The notes under the pieces: generated by a model
Database searches by the model: none
Seen by the model: the letters and a program-made list of their open reading frames with translations, nothing else
What the model was told of the DNA's origin: nothing
NCBI GenBank assembly: GCA_004297935.1
Contig: SCRE01000020.1
Coordinates: 1 to 64,000 of the forward strand
Length of the DNA: 64,000 bases
Direction: 5' to 3'
From: Microbacteriaceae bacterium
Lineage (GTDB): Bacteria; Actinomycetota; Actinomycetes; Actinomycetales; Microbacteriaceae
Program-made: the position numbers and the translations under genes
Part shown: positions 8,846 through 20,533 of the stretch, one piece after another
Position numbering within the stretch: position 1 is the stretch's first letter
How the letters are laid out: each line of letters starts with the position of its first letter

Positions 8846-8892
8846 GCTGCCCAGTCTACGGATCCGTCCTTTTCCCGCTGAGCGGGGGACGC

Positions 8893-10008
8893 TCACGGGG
8901 TGGCGGCTGCGGGCAGCGGCCGTCGCATCCCAATGACGAACGCCGCGATCAGCAGGACGACGACGATCGCCCAGGCCGCGACCGCGAACCAGATCCACAC
9001 CGAGGCGAGGGCGGGCATGAAGGCGAAATCGATGACTCGGCCGAACGTGGCAGAAGCGACAGCGTACATGCCCAGCGGGAACACCACGCTCCACAGCCTC
9101 GCCTCATACGTCCACGGGTAGCCGCGCACGAAGTAACGCCACAGCCCGAAGATCACCAGCAGCGGAATGAACCAGCTGCCGAACGACCACAACACCACGG
9201 ACAGGCCGATCACGAACGGCCGCATCCCGGTCACCAGATTCGCCGTCGACCCGTCGCTGAGCGCCAGGATGCCGGCCGCGGCACGCACGCTGATCGCCGT
9301 CGCCCCCATCAGAATCCAGTACGCCGGCCCCATCTCGACCGGGGTGGTCTCGATCAGGATCAGCCGGGCGAAGATGATCACGATGAAGATCAGATAGAGC
9401 ACCACGCCGACGCTCCAGAACAGGATGCTCGCCACCCCAAGCATCTGGCCGCCGACAGGCCAGGGCAACTCGGGCGCGAGCGCCGCCGCCACGACCGCGA
9501 TCGACTGCGTTCCGACGACCCAGACCAGCCAGGCCCCGGTGATCTCCCTGAGTCGCGGATGATGTCCGCCCAGCACGATCACTGAGAACAGGCCGTAGGT
9601 CAGCGCGAACCAGATCACGAACGCCGCAATCCCCAGCACAAGTGCGACCGGCCAGAGCCCGTGCCCGATCAGGCCGGTTGCCAGCACGTCGAGTCCGGCC
9701 ACCACCGTGAAGTAGCCGACCGCCGCATTGGGATTGCGCAACGACGCCGCAACCGTATGCGGAAAGCGCACGGCACGTGCGATGTACGCGCAGCCCAGCA
9801 CGACGAATCCAATCGCCGTGCAGATCAGCAGAATGTCGCCGAGCAGCGCGAAGCCGAGCACGCTCAGGCCGATCGATACGATCCCGGTCGCCATGACCAG
9901 CGCGAAGTATCCGGGTTCCAGGTTCTCCAGCCATGCAGCCACCCTGCCGCGCGGCTCCGGCGCGGGCGCGGCGACGCCTGACGCGGTGCTCAAGGTGTCG
10001 TCAGCCAT
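8893..10008 (-). CDS. TehA/SLAC1-family anion channel or C4-dicarboxylate transporter
   Basis: A 371-aa membrane protein of the TDT (tellurite resistance/dicarboxylate transporter) family. It begins with a cytoplasmic stretch leading into LENLEPGYFALVMATGIVSIG, the conserved N-terminus of the family, and then shows about ten hydrophobic segments. Members conduct anions: bacterial TehA and plant SLAC1 share this fold, and SLAC1 passes nitrate. It starts 26 bp after the narI stop codon on the same strand, so it probably belongs to the nar transcript. No narK is present in the window, so a nitrate/nitrite or other anion permeation role is inferred from position. Start ATG at 10008. Confidence 0.85.
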   Translation of the reverse strand: MADDTLSTASGVAAPAPEPRGRVAAWLENLEPGYFALVMATGIVSIGLSVLGFALLGDILLICTAIGFVVLGCAYIARAVRFPHTVAASLRNPNAAVGYFTVVAGLDVLATGLIGHGLWPVALVLGIAAFVIWFALTYGLFSVIVLGGHHPRLREITGAWLVWVVGTQSIAVVAAALAPELPWPVGGQMLGVASILFWSVGVVLYLIFIVIIFARLILIETTPVEMGPAYWILMGATAISVRAAAGILALSDGSTANLVTGMRPFVIGLSVVLWSFGSWFIPLLVIFGLWRYFVRGYPWTYEARLWSVVFPLGMYAVASATFGRVIDFAFMPALASVWIWFAVAAWAIVVVLLIAAFVIGMRRPLPAAATP

Positions 10009-10034
10009 GATCGTCAGGCTCCGGCTGCCGAGCT

Positions 10035-10811
10035 TCACCGATGAGACGGGATGTTGTCGACCCGCTCGGCGCGCGTTCCCGGTCTGCGACTGCGCGCCCA
10101 ACCTCGTTGAGTGGCACGCGCGCCCAACCGCATGTCCCGAGACCGGTAGACGACGTATGGACGGAACAGGTACAGCACCGGAATCGAGAAGACATGAACC
10201 AGGCGAGTGAACGGCCAGATCATGAACAACAGCATCGCGGTGATGATGTGAATCTGGAAGATCAACGGCACACCGACCATGAGCTCGACATTCGGCTGCA
10301 GGTCGCCCAGGCTTCGGATCCACGGCGATATGGTTTCGCGGTAGTCGTAGCCCGGACCGAACACCTGGTATTGCATGTTCGCGATCGTCCCGAAGATGAC
10401 GGCGGCCAGCAGGAAGACATACATGACGACATCCATCACTGTCGTCACCCGCAGGACGCGTCGCACGGCACCGCGCCGACAGAGCAACAGGACCATGCCG
10501 ATGATCGTTGCGATCGCCGCCAGCGCCCCCAGGTAGGTCGCGCCGAGGTGATACATCTCCTCAGAGACTCCGAAGAACAGGATCCATTCCTTCGGTACGA
10601 GCAGCCCCACGATGTGACCGACGAAGACGGCGAGGATGCCGTAGTGGAACAGCGGGGAGCCCCACCTCAGGATCTTCGACTCGTAGCCCTGGCTCGACCG
10701 GGAGGTCCAGCCGAACTGGTCGTAGCGCCAGCGGAAGATGTGACCGACCACGAACGCTCCGACGGCGGCGTAGGGAATCGCCACCCACAGCAGAATATTC
10801 AAGACGGTCAT
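10035..10811 (-). CDS. narI: Respiratory nitrate reductase gamma subunit, cytochrome b
   Basis: A 258-aa membrane cytochrome b that oxidises quinol and passes electrons through two haems to NarH. It shows five hydrophobic segments with the expected histidines: one pair in SPLFHYGILAVFVGHIVG and another pair in QIHIITAMLLFM and TRLVHVFS. The ATG at 10811 overlaps the narJ stop codon as ATGA, so translation is coupled. The C-terminal tail after the last membrane segment is Arg-rich and about 35 residues long. Confidence 0.96.
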   Translation of the reverse strand: MTVLNILLWVAIPYAAVGAFVVGHIFRWRYDQFGWTSRSSQGYESKILRWGSPLFHYGILAVFVGHIVGLLVPKEWILFFGVSEEMYHLGATYLGALAAIATIIGMVLLLCRRGAVRRVLRVTTVMDVVMYVFLLAAVIFGTIANMQYQVFGPGYDYRETISPWIRSLGDLQPNVELMVGVPLIFQIHIITAMLLFMIWPFTRLVHVFSIPVLYLFRPYVVYRSRDMRLGARATQRGWARSRRPGTRAERVDNIPSHR

Positions 10812-11500
10812 GTCAGCACTTCCTCCCGTGGGATCCCTGCAGGGGCGTATGGTTTCAGCGCACCGAGAAAGGTCAGGCCGACCAGCTCGGCCGGCGGACC
10901 GTCGTTGATGAGCCTCATGTAGCGCTCCCGCGCAGGCGCATCCATCTCGGGAAGCGACAGGCACACCGCATCCAGAACATGCGCATACGGGGTATCGAAT
11001 GACTCCAATGCCGCGCGCAGCACCTGGATGCCCTCGCGATGCGCGGCGATCAGGTCGTTAGAGATTCTCGAATTGCAGCGCGCGCAGAACTCGAGAACCA
11101 TCGGCAGATAGTCGGGCAACTCCCCCGGTTCCACCTCCCAGCCGGCGGCCCGGTAGGCGTGGACGAAGCGCACCAGTGCCATCCCGCGCTTTCGGGTGTC
11201 ACCGGCGGTGTAGTAGGTGAGATACGGGCTGCATTTGCGCTTCTGGTCGAAGATCGACGTGAAGTGCGCCTCCAACTCGCGCTGCCCCATGCCGTCGGTC
11301 GCCTCGAAGAAGCGGCGGAACGCCTTCCGCAGCGGTGCCGGCAATGTGTCGACGGCCTCGGCAACCGCGACGAACCGGGATCGATTCTGCTCATGCGGGT
11401 AGTCAAGCAGAATCGATGCGGCCATATGCGTGGTGGCGCGCTGAGCAGGAGTCAGCGGGAGAGCGACTGTTTCGCGAGGAGCCACCCTGTGCCGGATCAT
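10808..11500 (-). CDS. narJ: Nitrate reductase assembly chaperone NarJ
   Basis: A 230-aa cytoplasmic chaperone of the NarJ/TorD-like family, needed for insertion of the molybdenum cofactor into NarG before the NarGH complex docks on NarI. It is helical, with the family landmark FTSIFDQKRKCSPYLTYYT and then GDTRKRGMALVRF in the middle. The ATG at 11500 overlaps the narH stop as ATGA, and its own stop overlaps narI in the same way. Confidence 0.94.
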   Translation of the reverse strand: MIRHRVAPRETVALPLTPAQRATTHMAASILLDYPHEQNRSRFVAVAEAVDTLPAPLRKAFRRFFEATDGMGQRELEAHFTSIFDQKRKCSPYLTYYTAGDTRKRGMALVRFVHAYRAAGWEVEPGELPDYLPMVLEFCARCNSRISNDLIAAHREGIQVLRAALESFDTPYAHVLDAVCLSLPEMDAPARERYMRLINDGPPAELVGLTFLGALKPYAPAGIPREEVLT

Positions 11501-13206
11501 GGCGCACTCCCGGCCGCCGCAGGCGGGAACAGGCCCGGGGCCGAGACATTGCCATTCCACTGAAGAAGATTCAGGCGACCCGGCGGCGACTGCTGTGGCT
11601 CGTCCGCGAGATTCCGAAGGTCATGGAATCTTTCCACACCGTTGTCGTCCATGTCGAATCGGGCGACCGCAGCCGGCACGTCCCCGTGCCTCATGCGCTT
11701 TCCCGCCTTGCGCACCGGGCCCATTCCCGACAGGACCTCACTCGACCCGCCCATGCCCGGCCCGCCATCCGTGTCGAGTGAGCAGGCCAGGTTCTCCAGG
11801 TCTCGGGCCTGCTCCACGTGCGCCTTGGGGATGACGTAACGATCCTCGTATTTGGCGATCGCCAGCAGACGGTACATGGTCTGCATCTCTTCCCCGCTCA
11901 TTCCGACCAGGTTCGCGATCCGCTCGTTCGGTTCGTGCCCCAGGTTGATGTCACGCATGTATGAACGCATCGCGGCGAGTTTGCCGAGCGAGTCCTCGAT
12001 CGGCTCCACGTCCCCGGCAGTGAACAGCCCGGCAAGATACTCGACCGGGATGCGCAGCTTGTCGATCGCCGAGAAGAGGTTGGCGACATCCTCACCGTCA
12101 TTGCCGCTGTTGGCCACGACATCGACGACGGGTGACAGCGGCGGGATATACCAGACCATCGGCATCGTGCGGTATTCGGGGTGCAGCGGCAGCGCCACCT
12201 TGTATTCGCTGATCAGCTGATAGATGGGGCTGTTCTGTGCTGCTTCGATCCAGTCGTCGGCGATGCCTTCCGCCCTGGCCGCCGCGATGACCTCCGGGTC
12301 GAACGGGTCGAGGAAGACGGAGCGCTGCGCGTCGAGCAGGTCATGGTCGTCTTCCACGCTCGCGGCCTCGAGCACCTTGTCGGCGTCGTACAGCATCAGG
12401 CCGAGATAGCGCAGCCGACCGACGCACGTCTCCGAGCAGATCGTCGGCTTGCCCTGCTCGATCAGCGGGTAGCACAGCGTGCATTTCTCGGCCTTGCCCG
12501 TCTTGTGGTTGAAGTAGACCTTCTTGTACGGGCACGCCGACACGCACATGCGCCAACCCCGGCACTGATCCTGATCGACCAGCACAATGCCGTCTTCCGC
12601 CCGTTTGTACATCGCTCCGGAGGGACAGGCCGACACGCAGGACGGGTTGAGGCAGTGTTCGCAGATGCGCGGCAGATAGAACATGAACGTGTTCTCGAAC
12701 TCGAGTTTCACGTGTTCGCTCATGTGCGCGAGAATCGGGTCCTGCGTCGCGGTCTCCTGCGCCCCGCCGAGATTGTCATCCCAATTGGGCGACCACGTGA
12801 CCTCCATATTCTGCCCGGTCAGCAAAGACTTCGGACGGGCAACCGGGCCGTACTTGGTCTGCGGCGCGATCGTGAGCATGTCGTAGTCATAGGTCCAGGG
12901 CTCGTAATAGTCATCGATCGTCGGCAGGTCGGGATTGGAGAAGATATGAGCCAGGCGCGTGAGACGGCCACCGGAACGCAGTCTGAGTCGACCGCGCTTG
13001 TTGCGCTCCCAACCGCCGCGCCATTTATCTTGGTCTTCATAGGTGCGCGGGTAGCCGAGCCCCGGCTTGGTCTCCACATTGTTGAACCAGACGTACTCCA
13101 TGCCATCGCGATTCGTCCACACCTGCTTGCAGGTGACCGAGCAGGTGTGGCAGCCGATGCATTTGTCGAGGTTCATCACCATCGACATCTGAGCCATGAC
13201 ACGCAT
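11497..13206 (-). CDS. narH: Respiratory nitrate reductase beta subunit, iron-sulfur protein
   Basis: A 569-aa electron-transfer subunit carrying four Fe-S clusters between NarI and NarG. The four cysteine groups are visible: CIGCHTCSVTC (Cys16/19/22/26), CEHCLNPSCVSACP, CRGWRMCVSACP and CTLCYP followed by a CSETC motif. The Trp in the third group matches the [3Fe-4S] cluster of NarH proteins. The ATG at 13206 overlaps the narG stop by one base (TAATG). The C-terminal 70 residues are Gly/Pro-rich and not conserved in family terms. An ATG three codons in is an alternative start. Confidence 0.96.
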   Translation of the reverse strand: MRVMAQMSMVMNLDKCIGCHTCSVTCKQVWTNRDGMEYVWFNNVETKPGLGYPRTYEDQDKWRGGWERNKRGRLRLRSGGRLTRLAHIFSNPDLPTIDDYYEPWTYDYDMLTIAPQTKYGPVARPKSLLTGQNMEVTWSPNWDDNLGGAQETATQDPILAHMSEHVKLEFENTFMFYLPRICEHCLNPSCVSACPSGAMYKRAEDGIVLVDQDQCRGWRMCVSACPYKKVYFNHKTGKAEKCTLCYPLIEQGKPTICSETCVGRLRYLGLMLYDADKVLEAASVEDDHDLLDAQRSVFLDPFDPEVIAAARAEGIADDWIEAAQNSPIYQLISEYKVALPLHPEYRTMPMVWYIPPLSPVVDVVANSGNDGEDVANLFSAIDKLRIPVEYLAGLFTAGDVEPIEDSLGKLAAMRSYMRDINLGHEPNERIANLVGMSGEEMQTMYRLLAIAKYEDRYVIPKAHVEQARDLENLACSLDTDGGPGMGGSSEVLSGMGPVRKAGKRMRHGDVPAAVARFDMDDNGVERFHDLRNLADEPQQSPPGRLNLLQWNGNVSAPGLFPPAAAGSAP

Positions 13207-16200
13207 TAGTACTCGACCTCCTGACTGCGACGACGGATGACCGTGACCTCATCACGCTGGTTGCCGGTCGGCCCCAGGTAGTTGAAAGCGAACGAGAGTT
13301 GCGCGTAGCCGCCGATCAGGTGCGTCGGCTTCAAGAGGATGCGGGTCAGCGAGTTGTTCGTGCCGCCGCGCAGGCCGGAGGTCTCGGCGATCGGCACGTT
13401 GATCGTGCGATCCTTCGCATGGTACATGTACACCGTGCCCTCCGGCATCCGGTGCGAGACGATCGCCCGAGCGACCACGACGCCGTTGCGGTTGTACGAT
13501 TCGATCCATTCGTTGTCCCGCACGCCGATCTTCTCGGCGTCCTGGGGAGACATCCAGATGCCGGGCCCACCTCGCGAGAGGGTCAGCATCATCAGGTTGT
13601 CCTGATATTCGGAGTGGATCGACCATTTGGAGTGCGGGGTGAGGTAGCGCACGGCGACTTCGGCGCGGCCCGCCGAGCCGGGGGAACCGGTCGGGGTGGT
13701 TGATCCGACGATCGAGTCGTCGAACAACCGGTGCAAATCCAGCGGCGGCCGGTAGATCGGCAATTGCTCGCCCAACTCGATCATCCAATCGTGGTCAAGG
13801 TAGAAATGCTGCCGGCCGGTCAACGTGTGCCAGGGCTTCAGGTGCTCGACGTTGATGGTGAACGCACTGTATCGTCGGCCGCCGTGCTCGCTGCCCGACC
13901 ACTCAGGGGAGGTCAGGACCGGAACCGGTGTGTCACCGACCTCTTTGAACGTGTAGCGACGCGCCTCGTTGTCGGCAGCCAACTGTGCGAGTTTCACACC
14001 CGTACGCTTCTCCAGTGTGCGGAAACCCTGCGTCCCCAGCCGTCCATTGGTCGTGCCCGACAGCGCCAGGATCATGTCGCAGGCACGTTGCGCCGTGTCC
14101 AGGCGCGGCCGCCCGGCCGCCGGGCCCGATCTCACCCGCCCGTTGCGGTGACCGAGGTCTTCGACCTCCACATCAGGGTTGAAGGCGACCCCCTTGGTCA
14201 CCATGCCGAGTTCGGCGGTCAGTGGCCCGAGCGCGGTCATCCGAGCACCGAACGCTGGATAGTCGCGCTCCACCACGACAAGTTTCGGCATCGTCACGCC
14301 CGGGATCAGCTCCGGCGAGTCCAACACCGTGCCATGCGGGGTGGACATCGCATCCGGCGTGTCGTGCAGCAGCGGCGACGCCACCAGATCGCGTCGCACG
14401 CCCAGGTGCCCTTCTTGCAGTTCGCTGATCCTATGCGCCAGGAGGGTGAAGATCTCGAAGTCGGGCTTCGCCTCCCACGGCGGGGTGATCGCCGGATTGA
14501 AGGTGTGAACGAACGGATGCATGTCCGTCGTCGACAGATCGTGTTTCTCATACCAGGTGGCCGGCGGCAGGACGATGTCGCTGAACCCCGTGGTCGACGT
14601 GTTGCGGAAGTCACTGGTCACCATCAGATCGAGCTTGCCGATGGGGGCGTCCTCGTGCCATTTCATCGAGACGGGCCGGCGATCCGGGCCGGATTCCCGC
14701 CCTTGGATCGCGGCGTTCGTGCCGAGCAGATGCTTGAGGAAGTATTCGTTGCCCTTGCCGGACGAGCCGATGATGTTCGCCCGCCAGACGTTGAGCACGC
14801 GCGGAAAGTTCTCCGGCGCATCCGGATCTTCCACCGCGTACGCGAGTTCACCGGATCTCAGTTGGTCGACCACGTACTGCGCGGGTTCGACACCGGCGGC
14901 CTCGGCCTCGTCGACGATGTCCAGCGGGTTGCGGTTGAAGGTCGGGTAGCTGGGCATCCATCCGCGTTTCGCCGATTCGACAAGGCAGTCCGCCGTCGTG
15001 CGGCCGGTGAAGATCCCGCTGGCCTGCGCACTGGCCAGGCTGTCGGCGGGCAGCCCGTCGTAGCGCCATTGATCGGTGGCGAGGTACCAGTATGCGGTGC
15101 CGATCATTTGACGCGGCGGGCGCACCCAGTCCAGGCCGAACGCGTATTGCGCCCAGCCGGTGAGGGGCCGGATCTTCTCCTGCCCGACATAGTGCGCCCA
15201 GCCTCCGCCGTTGACGCCCTGACATCCGGTCATGGTGGTCAATGCGAGAAAGGTGCGATAAATGGTGTCGGAATGGAACCAGTGGTTGGTGCCGGCACCC
15301 ATCAGGATCATCGAGCGCCCGCCCGAATCCTCGGCGTTCTGGGCGAACTCGCGGCCGATTCGCTCCGCAGCCTGTGCGGGAACGCTGGTGATCTCCTCCT
15401 GCCAGGCGGGAGTTCCCGGGCTGGAGGCGTCGTCGTATCCGGTCGGCCAGTCGCCGGGAAGTCCGTCGCGGCCCACCCCGTAGCGGGCCAGGAGGAGATC
15501 GAACACCGTGGTCACGAGCCGTCCGGCGACCTTGCGCACCGGCACGCCACGACGGATGCCACCGGCGCCGCCTTCGTGCTCGTGGCCCGGCTCCGGTTGC
15601 AGGTCGAAGCGCGGCAGTTCCACTTCGACAGCCGCTCCGTCGTGATCGGGCGCGTCCGCGATCGACAGCAGCGGATCGACATCGCCGAGATCGAGGTTCC
15701 AGAGGCCCTCGTCCTCCTTCGAGAAACGATGACCCAACGAGCCGTTCGGCACGACAGGCACGGCGTTCTGGTCGAGCAGCACCGGCTTGAACGCCGGGTT
15801 CGCGACATCCGCGCCCGTGTCGGGCAGAGCATCCGCCGTCAGGAACTTGCCGGGCAGGTAAGTGTCGCCACGCGGGGTGAGCTCGATCAGGTAGGCCGAG
15901 TCGCTGAACTTCTTCAGGTACTCGATGAAACGCGGGGTGCGCTTGCCGAGCAGGAACTCCGTGAGAATCACGTGCCCCATCGCGATCGCCAGCGCGGCGT
16001 CCGTACCGGGATGCACAGCAAGCCACTCGTCGGCGAACTTGGTATTGTCCGCGTAATCCGGCGAGACGACGATCACCTTCTGGCCGTGATAGCGCGATTC
16101 GGTCATGAAATGGGCGTCCGGCGTGCGGGTGACGGGAACGTTGGAGCCCCACATCATCAGGTACGAGGAGTTCCACCAGTCCGCGGACTCCGGCACATCC

Positions 16201-16958
16201 GTCTGGTCGCCGAAGACCTGCGGGCTGGCAACCGGAAGATCCGCGTACCAGTCGTAGAACGACAGCATGGTGCCGCCCAGCATCGTCACGAACCGCGATC
16301 CGACACCGTGAGACATGATCGACATGGCGGGGATCGGGGAGAATCCGGCGATGCGGTCCGGGCCGTACTTTTTTATCGTGTGCACGTGGGCTGCCGCCAC
16401 GATCTCGGATGCTTCGTCCCAGGTCGCGCGCACCAGTCCGCCCTTGCCGCGCGCCTGCTTGTAGGCGCGCGAGGCGACCGGGTCATCGACCACCTCGGCC
16501 CAGGCCAGCACCGGGTCACCGACACGCTCCTTGGCGGCGCGGTAGGCGTCCAGCAGGACGCCGCGAACATACGGGAACCGAACCCGGGTCGGCGAATACG
16601 TGTACCAGCTGAACGACGCGCCGCGCGGGCAGCCGCGAGGTTCGTATTCCGGAGAATCGGGACCGATCAACGGATAATCCGTCTGCTGGGTCTCCCAGGT
16701 GATGATGCCGTCTTTGACGTACACCTTCCAGGAACAGGAACCCGTGCAGTTGACGCCGTGCGTCGAGCGCACCTCTTTGTCATGCGTCCAGCGATCACGA
16801 TAGAAGGCATCGGCTTTTCGCCCGCCGTCGAGGAACACCGTCCGCAGGTCTTCCGACACCGTCCCCGGCCTTAGGAAGCGCCCCATCCGGATCAGACTGT
16901 CTGCCAGAACCCCGTCGGTGCCCGCAGGCGGGGTGTCAGGTGTGCTCTTGGATCGCAT
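13206..16958 (-). CDS. narG: Respiratory nitrate reductase alpha subunit, molybdopterin enzyme
   Basis: The 1250-aa catalytic subunit reduces nitrate to nitrite at a bis-MGD molybdenum centre. The FS0 cluster ligands are His67, Cys71, Cys75 and Cys110, with the same 3-3-34 spacing as E. coli NarG. The following stretch PTRVRFPYVRGVLLD, the MMWGSN region and the C-terminal NEWIESYNRNG/YMYHAKDR segments are typical. As in other NarG proteins there is no twin-arginine export signal, so the active site faces the cytoplasm. It is the first gene of narGHJI; the promoter should lie in the 156-bp gap before the upstream regulator gene. The ATG at 16958 is the only start giving the normal NarG N-terminus. 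Confidence 0.97.
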   Translation of the reverse strand: MRSKSTPDTPPAGTDGVLADSLIRMGRFLRPGTVSEDLRTVFLDGGRKADAFYRDRWTHDKEVRSTHGVNCTGSCSWKVYVKDGIITWETQQTDYPLIGPDSPEYEPRGCPRGASFSWYTYSPTRVRFPYVRGVLLDAYRAAKERVGDPVLAWAEVVDDPVASRAYKQARGKGGLVRATWDEASEIVAAAHVHTIKKYGPDRIAGFSPIPAMSIMSHGVGSRFVTMLGGTMLSFYDWYADLPVASPQVFGDQTDVPESADWWNSSYLMMWGSNVPVTRTPDAHFMTESRYHGQKVIVVSPDYADNTKFADEWLAVHPGTDAALAIAMGHVILTEFLLGKRTPRFIEYLKKFSDSAYLIELTPRGDTYLPGKFLTADALPDTGADVANPAFKPVLLDQNAVPVVPNGSLGHRFSKEDEGLWNLDLGDVDPLLSIADAPDHDGAAVEVELPRFDLQPEPGHEHEGGAGGIRRGVPVRKVAGRLVTTVFDLLLARYGVGRDGLPGDWPTGYDDASSPGTPAWQEEITSVPAQAAERIGREFAQNAEDSGGRSMILMGAGTNHWFHSDTIYRTFLALTTMTGCQGVNGGGWAHYVGQEKIRPLTGWAQYAFGLDWVRPPRQMIGTAYWYLATDQWRYDGLPADSLASAQASGIFTGRTTADCLVESAKRGWMPSYPTFNRNPLDIVDEAEAAGVEPAQYVVDQLRSGELAYAVEDPDAPENFPRVLNVWRANIIGSSGKGNEYFLKHLLGTNAAIQGRESGPDRRPVSMKWHEDAPIGKLDLMVTSDFRNTSTTGFSDIVLPPATWYEKHDLSTTDMHPFVHTFNPAITPPWEAKPDFEIFTLLAHRISELQEGHLGVRRDLVASPLLHDTPDAMSTPHGTVLDSPELIPGVTMPKLVVVERDYPAFGARMTALGPLTAELGMVTKGVAFNPDVEVEDLGHRNGRVRSGPAAGRPRLDTAQRACDMILALSGTTNGRLGTQGFRTLEKRTGVKLAQLAADNEARRYTFKEVGDTPVPVLTSPEWSGSEHGGRRYSAFTINVEHLKPWHTLTGRQHFYLDHDWMIELGEQLPIYRPPLDLHRLFDDSIVGSTTPTGSPGSAGRAEVAVRYLTPHSKWSIHSEYQDNLMMLTLSRGGPGIWMSPQDAEKIGVRDNEWIESYNRNGVVVARAIVSHRMPEGTVYMYHAKDRTINVPIAETSGLRGGTNNSLTRILLKPTHLIGGYAQLSFAFNYLGPTGNQRDEVTVIRRRSQEVEY

Positions 16959-17014
16959 GGCTGCTCCAATCGGGGTCGGTCACCGCGTTGCCGGCTCGAA
17001 CCGTCTTGGGCGCA

Positions 17015-17047
17015 ATTATCATCGCCTTGCACGCGGCGTTCGAACGC
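17015..17047 (-). promoter_or_regulatory. Candidate narG promoter with overlapping palindrome
   Basis: On the minus strand a GATAAT -10 (17020-17015) is preceded, 18 bp away, by TTCGAA (17044-17039). TTCGAA is the centre of a perfect 12-bp palindrome, GCGTTCGAACGC (17036-17047). A related imperfect palindrome, GGTTCGAGCC, occurs nearer narG at about 16993-17002. A repressor binding the palindrome would block the -35 region. The neighbouring cysteine-rich regulator is the natural candidate, by inference. Confidence 0.4.
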
Positions 17048-17114
17048 AAAACACCGTGTTTAATATCGGTCGCGAAAGTCACCGACAGCCAGGGGGAGGA
17101 TCAGAGCCGCCGAC

Positions 17115-17801
17115 TCACTGCCGGCGCGCAGCGCATAACTCGAGCGTGCACGTGCCCACGTCCGAGAACGGATGCAGTCGCTCGGCCTCGAGCGGGCCGT
17201 CGACCTGAACCAGCGTTTCCTGCACGAGCCCGAAGTGCACCTCGCACACCTGCGGGTTCTCTCGTGCCAGCTCCGAGAACGGGCAATCGTGCACCGTCAT
17301 GACCCGACCGTCCGATGCCAACGTCGAATCGAATCCGCACTGATCCATGTGGTCATCGAGCAGGTCGAGCTGTTGCCGGATCGCCTCGGGTGTCGCATCC
17401 TGCTCACCGGACTGCACCTGACCGGCCGGATCGTGTCCTGTCGCATCGTGTCCGGCCTCATCGACGTGCATCAGCCGCCGCACCTGACGAGCACGCTCGA
17501 CCGCGACGCGCACCTTCTCCACCATGATCGGATCGTCGCGGGGCACGGCAGCACTGTATAAGATCCGAGGGCGACCCCTCGCCGCGGTCTGTTCGGATTC
17601 GCAGTGCACGAAGCCTGCGGCAACCAGTCGATGCAGATGTTCGCGTGCGGTGTTGCGATGCAGGCCGGTCTTGGCCGCCAGTTGCTCGATCGTCATGAAC
17701 CCGCCATGCTGCAGCGCGTGCAACAGGTTGATTCTGCTCAATGACGCGAGCGTCCGATACTGGGGCGAGTGGACCGCAGCCATGAGACCATTCAACGCCA
17801 T
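17115..17801 (-). CDS. Winged-helix regulator with C-terminal cysteine cluster (SufR/ArnR-like)
   Basis: A DNA-binding protein of about 228 aa. The N-terminal winged helix is seen in MTIEQLAAKTGLHRNTAREHLHRL, followed by the wing GRPRILY. The C-terminal half has spaced cysteines: DQCGF, DCPF, twelve residues later NPQVCEVHFG, and finally TCTLEL, an arrangement like Fe-S-binding SufR-type regulators. In Corynebacterium glutamicum the Fe-S regulator ArnR represses narKGHJI under aerobic conditions; placement directly upstream of narG suggests a similar O2- or NO-responsive role. The start is uncertain: ATGs at 17843, 17801 and 17783 all lack a clear ribosome site. A His/Asp-rich insert separates the two domains. 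Confidence 0.78.
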   Translation of the reverse strand: MALNGLMAAVHSPQYRTLASLSRINLLHALQHGGFMTIEQLAAKTGLHRNTAREHLHRLVAAGFVHCESEQTAARGRPRILYSAAVPRDDPIMVEKVRVAVERARQVRRLMHVDEAGHDATGHDPAGQVQSGEQDATPEAIRQQLDLLDDHMDQCGFDSTLASDGRVMTVHDCPFSELARENPQVCEVHFGLVQETLVQVDGPLEAERLHPFSDVGTCTLELCAARRQ

Positions 17802-17903
17802 TGGCGGGCCGAGCACCACCCGACCGCGCCGAGGTGCGCACATCGGTCGCTTGAACTCGGCGGAAAGCGGCCGAGGTCCGCACCTCAGCGAACGGTCGGG
17901 GTG

Positions 17904-20429
<2,526 letters not shown>

Positions 20430-20508
20430 TAGGTCACTCCTTGCGAAGCCGTGCGGACGGGCTCCGTTACAAAGAGCGTAACCAGAGCGTCCTGGGTAAT
20501 CTGCCCCT

Positions 20509-20526
20509 GTTCGCCGTAGGCGTGAA
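20509..20526 (-). promoter_or_regulatory. ClgR binding site upstream of clpC
   Basis: The minus-strand 18-mer TTCACGCCTACGGCGAAC matches at every defined position the ClgR consensus known from corynebacteria and relatives (WNNWCGCYNANRGCGWWS). It lies about 80 bp upstream of the clpC start, in the short gap after the lipoprotein gene. ClgR is the actinobacterial activator of clp genes, so ClgR control of clpC is strongly suggested. The clgR gene itself is not in the window. Confidence 0.75.
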
Positions 20527-20533
20527 CGGATGG

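Noticed and set aside
8893-10008. Tellurite-resistance gene as a specific call
   Set aside because: TehA-family membership alone does not show tellurite resistance; no tehB-type methyltransferase is adjacent and the nar context points to anions.
13731-16874. 1047-codon rightward open frame
   Set aside because: It is antisense to narG, whose cofactor ligands and family motifs are unmistakable. The antisense translation is Arg/Gly/His-rich without domains, a usual product of GC-rich codon structure.
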